Shown: one piece after another, positions 7,486 through 16,225 of the stretch
How positions within the stretch are numbered: the stretch's first letter is position 1
How the letters are laid out: the number at the start of each line of letters is the position of its first letter
NCBI GenBank assembly: GCA_963802765.1
Contig: CAWDJZ010000013.1
Location: 434,001 to 498,000, forward strand
Direction: 5' to 3'
Source: Gaiellasilicea sp963802765
GTDB lineage: Bacteria > Actinomycetota > Thermoleophilia > Gaiellales > Gaiellaceae
DNA length: 64,000 nt
Translations under genes and position numbers: made by a program
Notes under the pieces: model-generated
Databases searched by the model: none
Seen by the model: only the letters and a program-made list of their open reading frames with translations
What the model was told of the DNA's origin: nothing

Positions 7486-9141
7486 ATGCCCGGAGCGGAC
7501 CTCCGCATGCTGGTCGAGGAGCAGGCGGCCCTGAAGCGCGTCGCGGTGACCGTGGCAACCGAGTCGGCTGCCGAGCGGGTCTTCGACGTCGTCACCGAGG
7601 AGGTTGCCCGCCTCGTCGGCGCGGACGCGGCGAACCTCGTGTGCTTCGGGCCGGATCCGCACGAGGGGGTCATCGTCGGCAAGTGGAGCGAGCCGGGCGT
7701 GGAGATCCCGGGCGCCGGCACGGTCGTCCTGATCGAGGACGGCGCCCTGCTCGCCGAGGTTATGCGAACCGGCGCGCCGGCTCGGATGGCCACGGACGAC
7801 CCCGGCGTGCCCGCGGAGCTCCACCAGCGGCTGCTCGCGCTCGGCGTCACGTCCGTCGTCGCCGCCCCGATCGTCGTAGCAGGCGAGATCTGGGGCGCGC
7901 TCGCCGTCTCGGTCACGCGCGACCTGCGGTTTGCGGCCAACGCCGAGGAGCGGCTCGGGCAGTTCGCCGGCCTGGTCGCCGTCGCGATCGCGAATGCGCA
8001 GGCTCGTGAGGAGCTCGCGACGCTGGCCGACGAGCAGGCCGCACTCAGCCGTGTCGCCGTCGCCGTCGCGACCGAGGAGCGGCCGGAGCGGCTCTTCGGC
8101 CTCGTCTCGGAGGAGATCGGCCGGTTGTTCGGCGCCGACGCCGCTGCGACTGTGCGCTACGTCGATGATGCGAACGAGGCGGAGATCGTGGGCGGCTGGC
8201 TGCGGGACGGCAACTTCGACGCTCCACTCGGCGTCAGGCTTCCGTTTCAGGGCGGCGCGATCGAGCGCGTTGCGCGGACGGGCCGAACAGCGCGCATCGA
8301 CCTCGAGCAGGAGCCGGCCGACGTCCGGGACCACATGGTCGCCGCTGGCGTGCGCTCGGGAGTGGCTGCTCCGATCGTGGTTTCCGGACAGCTCTGGGGC
8401 GCCACCTCGATCTCGATGGGCGGTGTCGAGCAGTTTCCACCCGGCGTCGAGGAGCGGCTCGAGAAGTTCACGAGCCTCGTGGCGGTCGCCCTCGCGAACG
8501 CTGAGGCGCGCGAGCAGCTGACGGCGTCGCGTGCGCGCATCGTCCAGGCCGGCGATGCTGAGCGGCGGCGGCTCGAGCGGAACCTCCACGACGGTGCGCA
8601 GCAGCGGTTCGTCTCGCTCTCGCTCCGGCTTCGCATCGCCGCGTCGCGGCTCTCCGAGGACCCGGCGGCCGCGGCGGAGCTGATCGCGGAGGCGAGCGAC
8701 GAGCTGGCGCTTGGGCTCGAGGAGCTCCGTGAGCTCGCTCGTGGGATCCATCCGGCCGTCCTCACCGACCACGGGCTCACGCCGGCAGTGGAGGCGCTCG
8801 CCACGCGGGCCACCATGCCCGTCGAGGTGAACGGCTTGCCGCCGGAGAGGCTCTCCGAGCCGATCGAGGCGGCCGCGTTCTACGTTGTCTCGGAGGCGCT
8901 CGCGAACGTCGCCAAATACGCTTCGGCGAGCCGGGCGCGAGTCGACCTCGACCGCGACGACGGCGTGCTCGTGGTCGAGGTCTCCGACGACGGCGTCGGG
9001 GGTGCGAACGCGGCCGGAGGAACCGGACTGCGAGGGCTCTCGGATCGAGTGGAGGCGCTCGGCGGCCGCCTCCGCGTGTCGAGCGAGCGCGGCCGGGGCA
9101 CGACCGTGCGGGCCGAGCTGCCGCTCGAACTGGATGTCTAG
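7486..9141 (+). CDS. GAF-GAF sensor histidine kinase (HisKA_3, NarL-partner type)
   Basis: 551 aa from ATG 7486; a GTG at 7450 would add 12 residues. Two tandem GAF domains (about residues 20-165 and 185-325) share similar closing strands (VVAAPIVVAGEIWGALAVS and VAAPIVVSGQLWGATSIS), a likely internal duplication. The HisKA_3 box ERRRLERNLHDGAQQRF has phosphoacceptor His near residue 368. The ATPase domain ends with SDDGVGG and GLRGLSDRVEALGGRL. No membrane span is present. HisKA_3 kinases usually pair with NarL/LuxR-type regulators, and none lies next to it, so it is an orphan here. It converges with the DUF4349 gene, with three bases between the stops. Confidence 0.85.
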   Translation: MPGADLRMLVEEQAALKRVAVTVATESAAERVFDVVTEEVARLVGADAANLVCFGPDPHEGVIVGKWSEPGVEIPGAGTVVLIEDGALLAEVMRTGAPARMATDDPGVPAELHQRLLALGVTSVVAAPIVVAGEIWGALAVSVTRDLRFAANAEERLGQFAGLVAVAIANAQAREELATLADEQAALSRVAVAVATEERPERLFGLVSEEIGRLFGADAAATVRYVDDANEAEIVGGWLRDGNFDAPLGVRLPFQGGAIERVARTGRTARIDLEQEPADVRDHMVAAGVRSGVAAPIVVSGQLWGATSISMGGVEQFPPGVEERLEKFTSLVAVALANAEAREQLTASRARIVQAGDAERRRLERNLHDGAQQRFVSLSLRLRIAASRLSEDPAAAAELIAEASDELALGLEELRELARGIHPAVLTDHGLTPAVEALATRATMPVEVNGLPPERLSEPIEAAAFYVVSEALANVAKYASASRARVDLDRDDGVLVVEVSDDGVGGANAAGGTGLRGLSDRVEALGGRLRVSSERGRGTTVRAELPLELDV

Positions 9142-9144
9142 CCT

Positions 9145-10209
9145 CTAGTTCTGCTCGAGCAGGCGGGCCTCGACCTGGCGCCGGCGCAGGCGGAGCGCGA
9201 GCCAGACGAGTAGCCCGACCAGGATGAACGGGCCCAGGACGACCGCGGCGTAGAGCAGCGCGATCGCCTCCCAGGCGAGCACGTCCTTGACGCCGTCGAG
9301 CCGGCTGCCGCCGCCGACGACGCCGGGCTCGATCTCCTCGGTCGTCAGCGTCAGGTAGATGGTCGCCGTTCGTGCCTCCGCGCGGGTGCTGCTCAGTCCC
9401 TGACGCAGACGGGTGAGCTCGGCGCGGGAGTTCGACAGGCGAGACCGGAGCACTGCCCGATCGGCGTTGGACAGGTTCGGCGACTCGAGCTGCTCGAGGA
9501 TTGCGGCGATCCGACGCTGCGTCGCCTCGATCTCCCGCTGCAGCGTGTCCGCCTGCTGCTGCAGGTCGTCGATGCCGTAGCGCTGGCCGACGATCGTGCC
9601 GAGCGCCGACAGCTCTGCGAGCGCGCTCTGCACCTTGGTGGTCGGGATGCGCAACGTGATCTGCGCGGCGCCGACGCCTTCGGCGGGCGCGTCGTACTGC
9701 AGCGAGGCGACGCTGCCGCCGTGCGCGAGCGCGATCCGCTGGGCGCGCTTCGTCGCCGACGAGAGGGCCTCGACGTCGTCGACGCGCAGGCGCAGCTCGG
9801 CCTCGTAGCGCTGCAGCTGTCCGGGCGCGGGCGGAACGGCGGCTCCCGAGGCATCGCCCGCGATGGGCGGCGTGAGGGCCTGCCGCTCGGGGGCGGCGGC
9901 CTTTGTGTCCGCGTCGAACGTGGCGGTCGGAGGAGCGCTCTCGCTCTCGCTCAGGCCGACGGCGGCCTGCTCGTCGGCGCCGCCGCCGACTTCGCCGCGC
10001 GTGAGCCCGATCACTCCTGCCGCGACGAGCGCGACGGCGACCGTCGCGGGCGCCACGAGCACGAGCCGGCGCCACTGGAGCAGGCCGAGCCGGGCAAGAA
10101 AGGGCTCGCGTGCCGGCTCCTGGACGGACAGGGCGCGCACGCGCTCGCGCAGCGCGGAGGGCGCGACGGGGCGGGCGGACCGGAGCTCGTGCAGCAGCTG
10201 CTCAGACAT
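9145..10209 (-). CDS. DUF4349 membrane protein, probable anti-sigma partner
   Basis: 354 aa. A cytosolic N-terminus of about 45 residues (HELRSARPVAPSALRERVRA) resembles short anti-sigma tails. It is followed by a membrane span at about 49-69 (LVLVAPATVAVALVAAG), a low-complexity linker, an extracytoplasmic DUF4349 domain with paired helices rich in Gln, Glu and Arg (coiled coil about 200-290), and a C-terminal span near 312-338 before a basic tail. Its ATG overlaps the end of the ECF sigma gene by eight bases. That arrangement is typical of a sigma factor and its membrane regulator. The role is inferred from context; the biochemical function of DUF4349 is not known to me. Confidence 0.75.
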   Translation of the reverse strand: MSEQLLHELRSARPVAPSALRERVRALSVQEPAREPFLARLGLLQWRRLVLVAPATVAVALVAAGVIGLTRGEVGGGADEQAAVGLSESESAPPTATFDADTKAAAPERQALTPPIAGDASGAAVPPAPGQLQRYEAELRLRVDDVEALSSATKRAQRIALAHGGSVASLQYDAPAEGVGAAQITLRIPTTKVQSALAELSALGTIVGQRYGIDDLQQQADTLQREIEATQRRIAAILEQLESPNLSNADRAVLRSRLSNSRAELTRLRQGLSSTRAEARTATIYLTLTTEEIEPGVVGGGSRLDGVKDVLAWEAIALLYAAVVLGPFILVGLLVWLALRLRRRQVEARLLEQN

Positions 10210-10723
10210 GGATGCTCACCTTCTCCTCCAGCTTCTTCAGGGCCCGTGACAGGCGGGTGGAGACCGCCGTCGGGCTGATACCGAGCACTCGCGCCGCTTC
10301 GTCGCCGTCGAGATCGAGCAGGACGCGCAGCGCGATCACCTCGCGCTCGCCGGCGGAGAGGGCGGCGAGCCCGGCCTCCAGGTCGGGTGACAGGCCCTCG
10401 GCGAACGAGGTGTTGACCCGCTCGGGCGCCACCGCGCGCTCTTCTCGCCGCTGCCGGCGCTCCTCGGCGCGGAACCAGTCGAGTGCGGTGGTGCGGGCGA
10501 TCTGGCAGAGCCACGTGCGGGCGCTGCCGCGTCCGGGGTCGAAGCCGCGCCACTTGCGGAGCGCCTTCTCGAACGTGTCCGCGGCGAGGTCCTCGGCGAG
10601 CGAGCGGTCGCGGGTCAGATAGACGAGATAGCCGTACACGTCGTCGAGGTGCTCCTCTGCGGTCGCGGCGAATGACTGCGTCTCCGCGTGCTGCCTCCGA
10701 GCGGAAAGCGTCATCGCCTGCAC
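10202..10723 (-). CDS. ECF RNA polymerase sigma factor
   Basis: 173 aa group 4 sigma factor. Region 2 spans about residues 20-90 (EEHLDDVYGYLVYLTRDRSL, then FEKALRKWRGF and WLCQIARTTALDWFR). Region 4 spans about 115-165 (LSAGEREVIALRVLLDLDG, EAARVLGISPTAVSTRLSRA). Regions 1 and 3 are absent, as in all ECF factors. It probably directs RNA polymerase to a stress or envelope regulon and is held by the membrane protein encoded just downstream. The stop overlaps that gene. No matching promoter motif could be assigned by eye. Confidence 0.9.
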   Translation of the reverse strand: MQAMTLSARRQHAETQSFAATAEEHLDDVYGYLVYLTRDRSLAEDLAADTFEKALRKWRGFDPGRGSARTWLCQIARTTALDWFRAEERRQRREERAVAPERVNTSFAEGLSPDLEAGLAALSAGEREVIALRVLLDLDGDEAARVLGISPTAVSTRLSRALKKLEEKVSIHV

Positions 10724-10753
10724 ACCGTTCCTACGCCGCCGGACGGTGACTCG

Positions 10754-12607
10754 TCACACCTGCTGCGCGGACTCGAACAGCTCCTCCCAGCGGGCCAGCA
10801 GGCTCTGGAGCTCCTCGCGAGCCGTCTTGTGCGCCGAGAGCAGGTCGACGTCGCCCCAGTTCTCCGCCAGCCGCCGCTCGAGGTCTGCGAGCTCGAGCTC
10901 GCGCTCCTGGATCGAGCCCTCGACGAGCTCGAGCTCGCTGGGCCGGGGCCGCTTCGGCTTCTCCACGCGCGGCTTCTCCTTACGCTCTTTCGGCGCGGGC
11001 GCCGGGGGCGCGTCCTCACCCGCGCGGATCCGCGCGTAGTCGGCCCAGCCGCCGGGATAGGAACGCAGGGTGCCGTTCTCGACGGCGACGATCCGCTCGG
11101 CGACCGCGTCGAGCACGGCGCGGTCGTGCGACACGAGCAACACCGTGCCGGGGAAGGCCTCGAGCGCCGCCTCGAGCGCCTCGCGGCTCTCGAGGTCGAG
11201 GTGGTTCGTCGGCTCGTCCAGGAGGAGGAGGTTGGCGCCCGAGGCGACGACGAGCGCGAGCGCGAGCCGGCGTCGCTCGCCGCCGGAGAGCGCGACCACC
11301 GGCTTTTCGTGCTCGTCCCAGCCCGAGAAGAGGAAGCGGCCCAGGAGTGCCTGTGCCTGCGGCCGCTGCAGCCCGGTCGCGCCCATCGCACACTCCAGCA
11401 CGCTGCCGCGTTCGTCGAGCTCGACCTCGTGCTGGGAGAAGTACGCGACCTCGACGCCGTGGCCGAGCCGGCCGACCTCGTCGTTCACGATCGCCTCGAG
11501 CAGGGTCGACTTCCCGGAGCCGTTCGGCCCGATCAGGGCGACGTGCTCGCCGCGCTCGAGCACGAGCTCGGCCTCCTGCAGCAGCTGCTTCTCGCCCGCG
11601 GCGAGGTCGAAGCCCTCCGCCGAGACGACGACCCGGCCGCTGCGCGCCGGTTTGAGGAACTCGAAGCCGAGCGTCCGCCGGCCGGCGCGCGGCGCCTCGA
11701 CCCGCTCCGCCTCGATCCGCGCGATCTGCTTCAGCTTGGCCTGCGCCTGCCGCGACTTCGTCCCGTAGCGGAAGCGGGCGACGAAGCGCTCGAGGCGCGC
11801 GATGTCCTCGGCCTGCCGCTCGGCCCACCGCGCCTGGTTGGCGAGCCGGGCCGCCTTCTCCTGGCGCCAGACGTGCCACTTGCCGGGGAAGTACGTCGAG
11901 CGGCCTCCCTCGAGCTCGAGCACAGCGGTGCCGACGGACTCGAGGAACCAGCGGTCGTGCGCGACGAGGATGACGGCCGCGTCGATCGTCGAGAGCTCCT
12001 GCTCGAGCCACTCCATCGACTCCATGTCGAGGTGGTTCGTCGGCTCGTCCAGCAGGAGCAGGTCCGGGCCGCCGGCGAGCGCGCGGGCGAGCGAGGCCCG
12101 CGTCAGCTCGCCGCCGGAGAAGGTCTCGAGCCCGCGGTCGAGTTCGGCGTCGGCGAAGCCGAGCCCGCGGAGGACGGCCGTGGCGTGGTCGCGCCAGCCG
12201 TAGCCGCCCGCGTGCTCGAGCCGGAGCTGCGCCTCGCCGTAGCGGCGCAGTGTCTCGGGTGCGTGGTCGCCGCGCGCCATCGCCTCCTCGAGCCTGCGCA
12301 GCTCGCGCTCCGTCTCGACCAGGTCGGCTGCGCCGGAGAGCGCGTACTCGCGCAGCGTGTACCCGGCCGTCCGCGGCGGCCGCTGGTCGTGCAGAGCTAC
12401 TCGGGCGCCCTTCTCCCAGGCGAGCTCACCTCCGGCGAGCTCGGTCTCTCCCATCAGCGCACGGAGCAGCGTCGTCTTGCCGGCGCCGTTCGGGCCCGCG
12501 AGCGCAAGCCGGTCGCGGCGTTCGACCTTGAACGAGACGCCGTCGAAGAGCGGGTCGCCGGAGTGCTCCTTCCGGAGCGCCGATGCGATCAAGACGGCCA
12601 CCGTCAC
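10754..12607 (-). CDS. ABC-F family ATPase (ribosome-associated or antibiotic resistance type)
   Basis: 617 aa with two ABC domains in one chain and no membrane segment. Walker A motifs are GPNGAGKTTLLRAL near residue 36 and GPNGSGKSTLLEAI near 363; signatures are FSGGELTRASLARAL and LSGGERRRLALALV; two LLLLDEPTNHLD Walker B motifs. The linker (about 240-310) is basic and helical. A C-terminal coiled coil follows (ELELVEGSIQERELELADLE). ABC-F proteins act on the ribosomal E site as translation factors or protect it from antibiotics; which applies here is not clear. The gene lies downstream of tkt on the same strand, 24 bp apart. Confidence 0.9.
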   Translation of the reverse strand: MTVAVLIASALRKEHSGDPLFDGVSFKVERRDRLALAGPNGAGKTTLLRALMGETELAGGELAWEKGARVALHDQRPPRTAGYTLREYALSGAADLVETERELRRLEEAMARGDHAPETLRRYGEAQLRLEHAGGYGWRDHATAVLRGLGFADAELDRGLETFSGGELTRASLARALAGGPDLLLLDEPTNHLDMESMEWLEQELSTIDAAVILVAHDRWFLESVGTAVLELEGGRSTYFPGKWHVWRQEKAARLANQARWAERQAEDIARLERFVARFRYGTKSRQAQAKLKQIARIEAERVEAPRAGRRTLGFEFLKPARSGRVVVSAEGFDLAAGEKQLLQEAELVLERGEHVALIGPNGSGKSTLLEAIVNDEVGRLGHGVEVAYFSQHEVELDERGSVLECAMGATGLQRPQAQALLGRFLFSGWDEHEKPVVALSGGERRRLALALVVASGANLLLLDEPTNHLDLESREALEAALEAFPGTVLLVSHDRAVLDAVAERIVAVENGTLRSYPGGWADYARIRAGEDAPPAPAPKERKEKPRVEKPKRPRPSELELVEGSIQERELELADLERRLAENWGDVDLLSAHKTAREELQSLLARWEELFESAQQV

Positions 12608-12631
12608 AGCGTAGTGACGGCAGGCGCGGCT

Positions 12632-14470
12632 CTACGAGACGGCGGCCTCTTCCCGGACGAGCCGGCGGGCGGCATCGGCGATCGCCGCCGCGTCGATCCC
12701 GGCCGCGTCGAGCAGCTCGGCCGGCTTGCCCGACCTCGGGAGCTCGCGGACGGCGAGAACCGCCACCCGCGACGCTGAGCCACGCTCGGCGAGGGCGGCG
12801 AGCACGGCCTCGCCGAGACCGCCCTCGGCGCGGTGATCCTCCACCGTCACGATCGGGCCGGCGAGCGAGCTCAGCGTCTCGGCGTCGATCGGCTTGACGG
12901 AGTAGCAGTCGACCACGCGGGCGGAGATCCCGTCCTCGGCGAGCGCGTCCGCCGCCTGCAGCGCCTCGTGCACCGTGATCCCCGCGGCCACGAGCGCGAC
13001 GTCGTCTCCCTCGCGCAGCGTCCGCGAGCCGCCGACCGGAAACTCGTCGTCCGGTCCGTAGAGCACGGCGGTATCCGAGCGCGTCGTGCGCAGGTACGAG
13101 ATCCCGTCGAGATCGGCCATCGCCCGCACGAGCTTGGCCGTCTGGTTTCCGTCGCAGGGGTAGAGCACGGTCGAGCCGTTGATCGCCCTGAACTCGGCCA
13201 GGTCTTCGAGGCCCATCTGGGACGGGCCGTCCTCGCCGATGGAGACGCCGGCGTGCGAGCCGCACAGCTTCAGCGTCGCGCGGCTGACCGCGGCCATGCG
13301 GATGAAGTCGTAGGCGCGGGACAGAAAGGCGGCGAAGGTGGAGCAGAACGGTTTCCAGCCGAGCACCTGCAGCCCGACCGCAGCAGCCACCATCTGCTGT
13401 TCGGCGATGTACATCTCGAAGAACCGGTCCGGGTGCGCGTCGCGGAAGATCTCGGCGAAGGTCGAGTTCGAGACCTCGCCGTCGAGCGCAACGATGTCTC
13501 CCTGCTCACCGCCGAGGGCCGCGAGCGCCTCGCCGTAGGCCTTGCGCGTCGAGACCTTGCCGCCGACCTCGTAGCGCGGCCACTCCTGTGGCGACGGCTC
13601 GAACCGGTGCGGCTCGGCCGGCTCGGGCTTGCGCACGTCCGCGGTGAGGTTCCGGGTGCCCCCCATCTCCGCGAGCGCCTCCTCGGCGTCCTCGGCCGAG
13701 GTCGCCTTGCCGTGCCAACCTTCCTGGTTCTCGAGCTTCGAGTAGCCCTTGCCCTTGATCGTCTTCGCGACGATCGCCGTCGGCCGGCCGGTGGTCGACT
13801 CGGCCTCACGGTAGGCCTCATCGATCTGCGCCACGTCGTGGCCGTCGATTTCGATCGCGTGCCAGCCGAACGCGCGCAGGCGGTCCGAGTACGAGGAGAG
13901 GTCCCAGCCGTGCATCGTCTCGCCGCGCTGGCCGAGCCGGTTGACGTCGACGATTGCGGTCAGGTTGTCGAGCTCGTAGAAGGCGGCGTGCTCGGCCGCC
14001 TCCCACATCGACCCCTCGGCCATCTCGCTGTCGCCGCAGATCACCCAGACCCGGAAGGGCAGCCGATCGAGCCGCTTGCCCGCGAGTGCCATGCCGACGC
14101 CGATCGGGAGCCCCTGGCCGAGCGAGCCGGTGGCGACGTCCACCCACGGCAGCACCGGCGTCGGGTGCCCCTCGAGCCGCGAGCCGAACTGGCGGTAGGT
14201 GAGAAACTCCTCCTCCGAGAGGACGCCGGCGGCCCGGAAGAGGCCGTAGACGAGCGGCGATGCGTGTCCCTTCGAGAAGACGAGCCGGTCGTTGGCCGGG
14301 TTCCGCGGCTCGTCGAAGTCGTAGCGGAAGTGAGCGGCGAGGAGGACCGCGGCGAGGTCTGCCGCCGACATCGACGAGGTCGGATGGCCCGAGCCCGCCT
14401 TCGCGCTCGCGCGCACCGCGTCCACCCTCAGCTGCTGTCCCAGCTCGCGCCAGAGCTCGTGCTCGTCCAT
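12632..14470 (-). CDS. tkt: Transketolase
   Basis: Thiamine-diphosphate enzyme moving two-carbon units between sugar phosphates in the non-oxidative pentose phosphate pathway. 612 aa from ATG 14470, which follows GGGAGG; a longer frame upstream is not family-like. Visible: substrate/ThDP motifs SGHPTSSMSAADL and FSKGHASPLVYGLF, metal-binding GDSEMAEGSMWEA ending in VDVNRLGQRG, and the pyrimidine-domain block EDGPSQMGLEDLAEF. It carries both halves in a single chain, slightly shorter than the usual 650-700 aa. It is divergent from rpiB-tal-pgi-gnd-zwf-opcA, which complete the same pathway. Confidence 0.94.
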   Translation of the reverse strand: MDEHELWRELGQQLRVDAVRASAKAGSGHPTSSMSAADLAAVLLAAHFRYDFDEPRNPANDRLVFSKGHASPLVYGLFRAAGVLSEEEFLTYRQFGSRLEGHPTPVLPWVDVATGSLGQGLPIGVGMALAGKRLDRLPFRVWVICGDSEMAEGSMWEAAEHAAFYELDNLTAIVDVNRLGQRGETMHGWDLSSYSDRLRAFGWHAIEIDGHDVAQIDEAYREAESTTGRPTAIVAKTIKGKGYSKLENQEGWHGKATSAEDAEEALAEMGGTRNLTADVRKPEPAEPHRFEPSPQEWPRYEVGGKVSTRKAYGEALAALGGEQGDIVALDGEVSNSTFAEIFRDAHPDRFFEMYIAEQQMVAAAVGLQVLGWKPFCSTFAAFLSRAYDFIRMAAVSRATLKLCGSHAGVSIGEDGPSQMGLEDLAEFRAINGSTVLYPCDGNQTAKLVRAMADLDGISYLRTTRSDTAVLYGPDDEFPVGGSRTLREGDDVALVAAGITVHEALQAADALAEDGISARVVDCYSVKPIDAETLSSLAGPIVTVEDHRAEGGLGEAVLAALAERGSASRVAVLAVRELPRSGKPAELLDAAGIDAAAIADAARRLVREEAAVS

Positions 14471-14500
14471 AGCCTCCCGCTTCCCGTTTCCGGTTTGCCG

Positions 14501-14506
14501 TAACGT
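14501..14506 (+). promoter_or_regulatory. -10 box of the rpiB operon (leaderless)
   Basis: TAACGT lies 7 nt before the rpiB ATG at 14514, with no ribosome site between. This is the actinobacterial leaderless arrangement. The whole tkt-rpiB divergent gap is only 43 bp, so the -35 element overlaps the tkt 5' region. Confidence 0.4.
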
Positions 14507-14513
14507 AACCGCG

Positions 14514-14984
14514 ATGAGGATCGCGGTCGCGTTCGACCATCGCGGCGTCAAGCTGCGCGAGCGCGTGCTCGGTGAGCTCGGCGCGCTCGGGCACGAGGTC
14601 GTCGACCTCGGCACCGACTCCGACGCCGAGCGCGTCGACTACCCCGACAAGGCGAGAGAGGTCGGCGAGGCGATCCTCAGCGGCGAGGCGGAGCGCGGGA
14701 TCCTCGTCTGCGGCTCCGGCGTCGGGGCGTCGATCGCCGCCTGCAAGCTCGATGGGATCCGCGCCGCGATCTGCCACGACGTCTACTCCGCCCACCAGGG
14801 CGTCGAGCACGACGACATGAACGTGCTCTGCCTCGGCTCCGGGGTCGTCGGCGCCGATCTCGCGGCCGACCTCGTGCGCGCCTTCCTGGCGGCACGATTC
14901 GACGGCGGCGAGCGTTATGTCAAGAGGTTGGAGAAAATCGAACGCCTCGAAAGGACAGGTTTGGAAAGGACAGGGCATGGCTGA
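14514..14984 (+). CDS. rpiB: Ribose-5-phosphate isomerase B (RpiB/LacAB family)
   Basis: Interconverts ribose-5-phosphate and ribulose-5-phosphate. 156 aa, the usual RpiB size. Visible: AFDHRGVKLRE at the N-terminus (catalytic Asp/His region) and ILVCGSGVGASIAACK with the catalytic Cys66. GIRAAICHDVYSAHQGVEHDDMNVL carries the conserved His and Asn of the phosphate site (quoted in two halves: GIRAAICHD and HQGVEHDDMNVL). First gene of the rpiB-tal-pgi-gnd-zwf-opcA run. Its last eight bases overlap the tal start, so the two are translationally coupled. Confidence 0.93.
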   Translation: MRIAVAFDHRGVKLRERVLGELGALGHEVVDLGTDSDAERVDYPDKAREVGEAILSGEAERGILVCGSGVGASIAACKLDGIRAAICHDVYSAHQGVEHDDMNVLCLGSGVVGADLAADLVRAFLAARFDGGERYVKRLEKIERLERTGLERTGHG

Positions 14985-16074
14985 GTCGAAACTCCACGAG
15001 CTCTCGCAGCTGGGACAGTCGGTCTGGATCGACTCGATCTCGCGCGAGTGGCTCCAGAACGGCTTCCTCGAGAAGCTGATGCGCGAGGACGCCGTGGTCG
15101 GCGTCACCTCGAACCCGACGATCTTCCAGAAGGCACTCGCCGGCGGCACCTGGTACGACGAGCAGTTGCGGGAAGTCCTGCACGAAGAGCACGACCCGAA
15201 GGAGATCTTCTACCGGCTCGCCGTGGACGACATCCAGGACGCGTGCGACATGCTCCGCCCGGTCTGGGACGGGGGTGGCGGCAAGGACGGCTACGTCTCG
15301 ATGGAGGTCGACCCGACCATCGCGTACGAGCTCGAGGCGACGATCGAGGAGGCCATGCGCCTGCACGAGTGGATCGACCGCCCGAACCTCTTCGTCAAGA
15401 TCCCGGCTACCGAGCCGGGTCTCGGCGCGATCGAGGAGTGCATCTCGCGTGGCCGCTCGATCAACGTCACGCTCATCTTCTCGCTCGACCGCTATGCCGC
15501 CGTTGCGGAGGCGTACCTGAAGGGGCTGGAGCGGCTGGTCGAGGGTGGCGGTGATCCCGCACGTGTCGCCTCGGTCGCTTCGTTCTTCGTCTCCCGCGTC
15601 GATACCGAGGCCGACAAGCGGCTCGAGCACGCGACGCATCTGCGCGGGAAGCTCGCGATCGCGAACGCCAAGCTCGCCTACGCGAAGTACAAGGAGATCT
15701 TCGCCGGCCCGCGCTGGGAGGCGCTCGCCGCAAACGGTGCGACACCCCAGCGCTGCTTGTGGGCGTCCACGTCGACGAAGAACCCGGACTACCCGGACAC
15801 CATGTACGTCGACGAGCTGATCGGGCCCGAGACGGTGAACACGATGCCGGTCGAGACGATCGAAGCCTTCCAGGACCACGGCGCCGTCGAACTCACGCTC
15901 GAGCGGGGGTTGGACGAGGCACGCGCGCTCTTCGACGAGCTCGCCCGCGTCGGGGTCGACTACGACGACGTCACCGACACGCTCGAGCGCGAGGGAGTCG
16001 AGAAGTTCTCCGACTCGTTCGAGGAGCTGCTGGACGGGATCCGGGCAAAGCGGAGCGAGCTCGCCGCAGCGTGA
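14977..16074 (+). CDS. tal: Transaldolase
   Basis: Transfers a dihydroxyacetone unit between sedoheptulose-7-phosphate and glyceraldehyde-3-phosphate. 365 aa from ATG 14977, the length of the actinobacterial type. The Schiff-base lysine is Lys141 in LFVKIPATEPG; other family motifs are SNPTIFQKAL near the N-terminus, RGRSINVTLIFSLDRY, and LWASTSTKNPDYPD. The start sits inside the end of rpiB, after an AAAGGA ribosome site. In some actinobacteria tal and pgi are fused; here they are separate, with a 151-bp gap full of hairpins. Confidence 0.95.
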   Translation: MAESKLHELSQLGQSVWIDSISREWLQNGFLEKLMREDAVVGVTSNPTIFQKALAGGTWYDEQLREVLHEEHDPKEIFYRLAVDDIQDACDMLRPVWDGGGGKDGYVSMEVDPTIAYELEATIEEAMRLHEWIDRPNLFVKIPATEPGLGAIEECISRGRSINVTLIFSLDRYAAVAEAYLKGLERLVEGGGDPARVASVASFFVSRVDTEADKRLEHATHLRGKLAIANAKLAYAKYKEIFAGPRWEALAANGATPQRCLWASTSTKNPDYPDTMYVDELIGPETVNTMPVETIEAFQDHGAVELTLERGLDEARALFDELARVGVDYDDVTDTLEREGVEKFSDSFEELLDGIRAKRSELAAA

Positions 16075-16100
16075 CGCAGTCACGCTGCGCTGAGGGGGTG

Positions 16101-16197
16101 CGGGGGAACCGACAGGTTCCCCCGAGGAGGCGCGCCGCTGCGAAGCAGCGGCGACAACGCGCAGGGGGCCCGCGGGGGAAACCGGGTTTCCCCCGCG
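16101..16197. repeat. Three consecutive hairpins between tal and pgi
   Basis: First: arms CGGGGGAACC (16101-16110) and GGTTCCCCCG (16115-16124), loop GACA. Second: GCCGCTGC (16134-16141) and GCAGCGGC (16145-16152), loop GAA. Third: CGCGGGGGAAAC (16171-16182) and GTTTCCCCCGCG (16186-16197), loop CGG. The third has the same 12-bp stem and 3-nt loop design as the hairpin at 4558, with the shared core GGGGGAAAC / GTTTCCCCC. None has a T-run. They may slow transcription or protect the tal mRNA end, or be copies of a dispersed palindromic element. Confidence 0.65.
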
Positions 16198-16225
16198 CGA
16201 CCGAGCCGGAGGCGAGGGAGGCCGC

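Noticed and set aside
10688..12778. Long plus-strand open frame opposite the ABC-F gene
   Set aside because: It is the mirror of the minus-strand gene, with the Arg/Asp/Glu-rich shadow composition of very GC-rich DNA and no recognisable motif.
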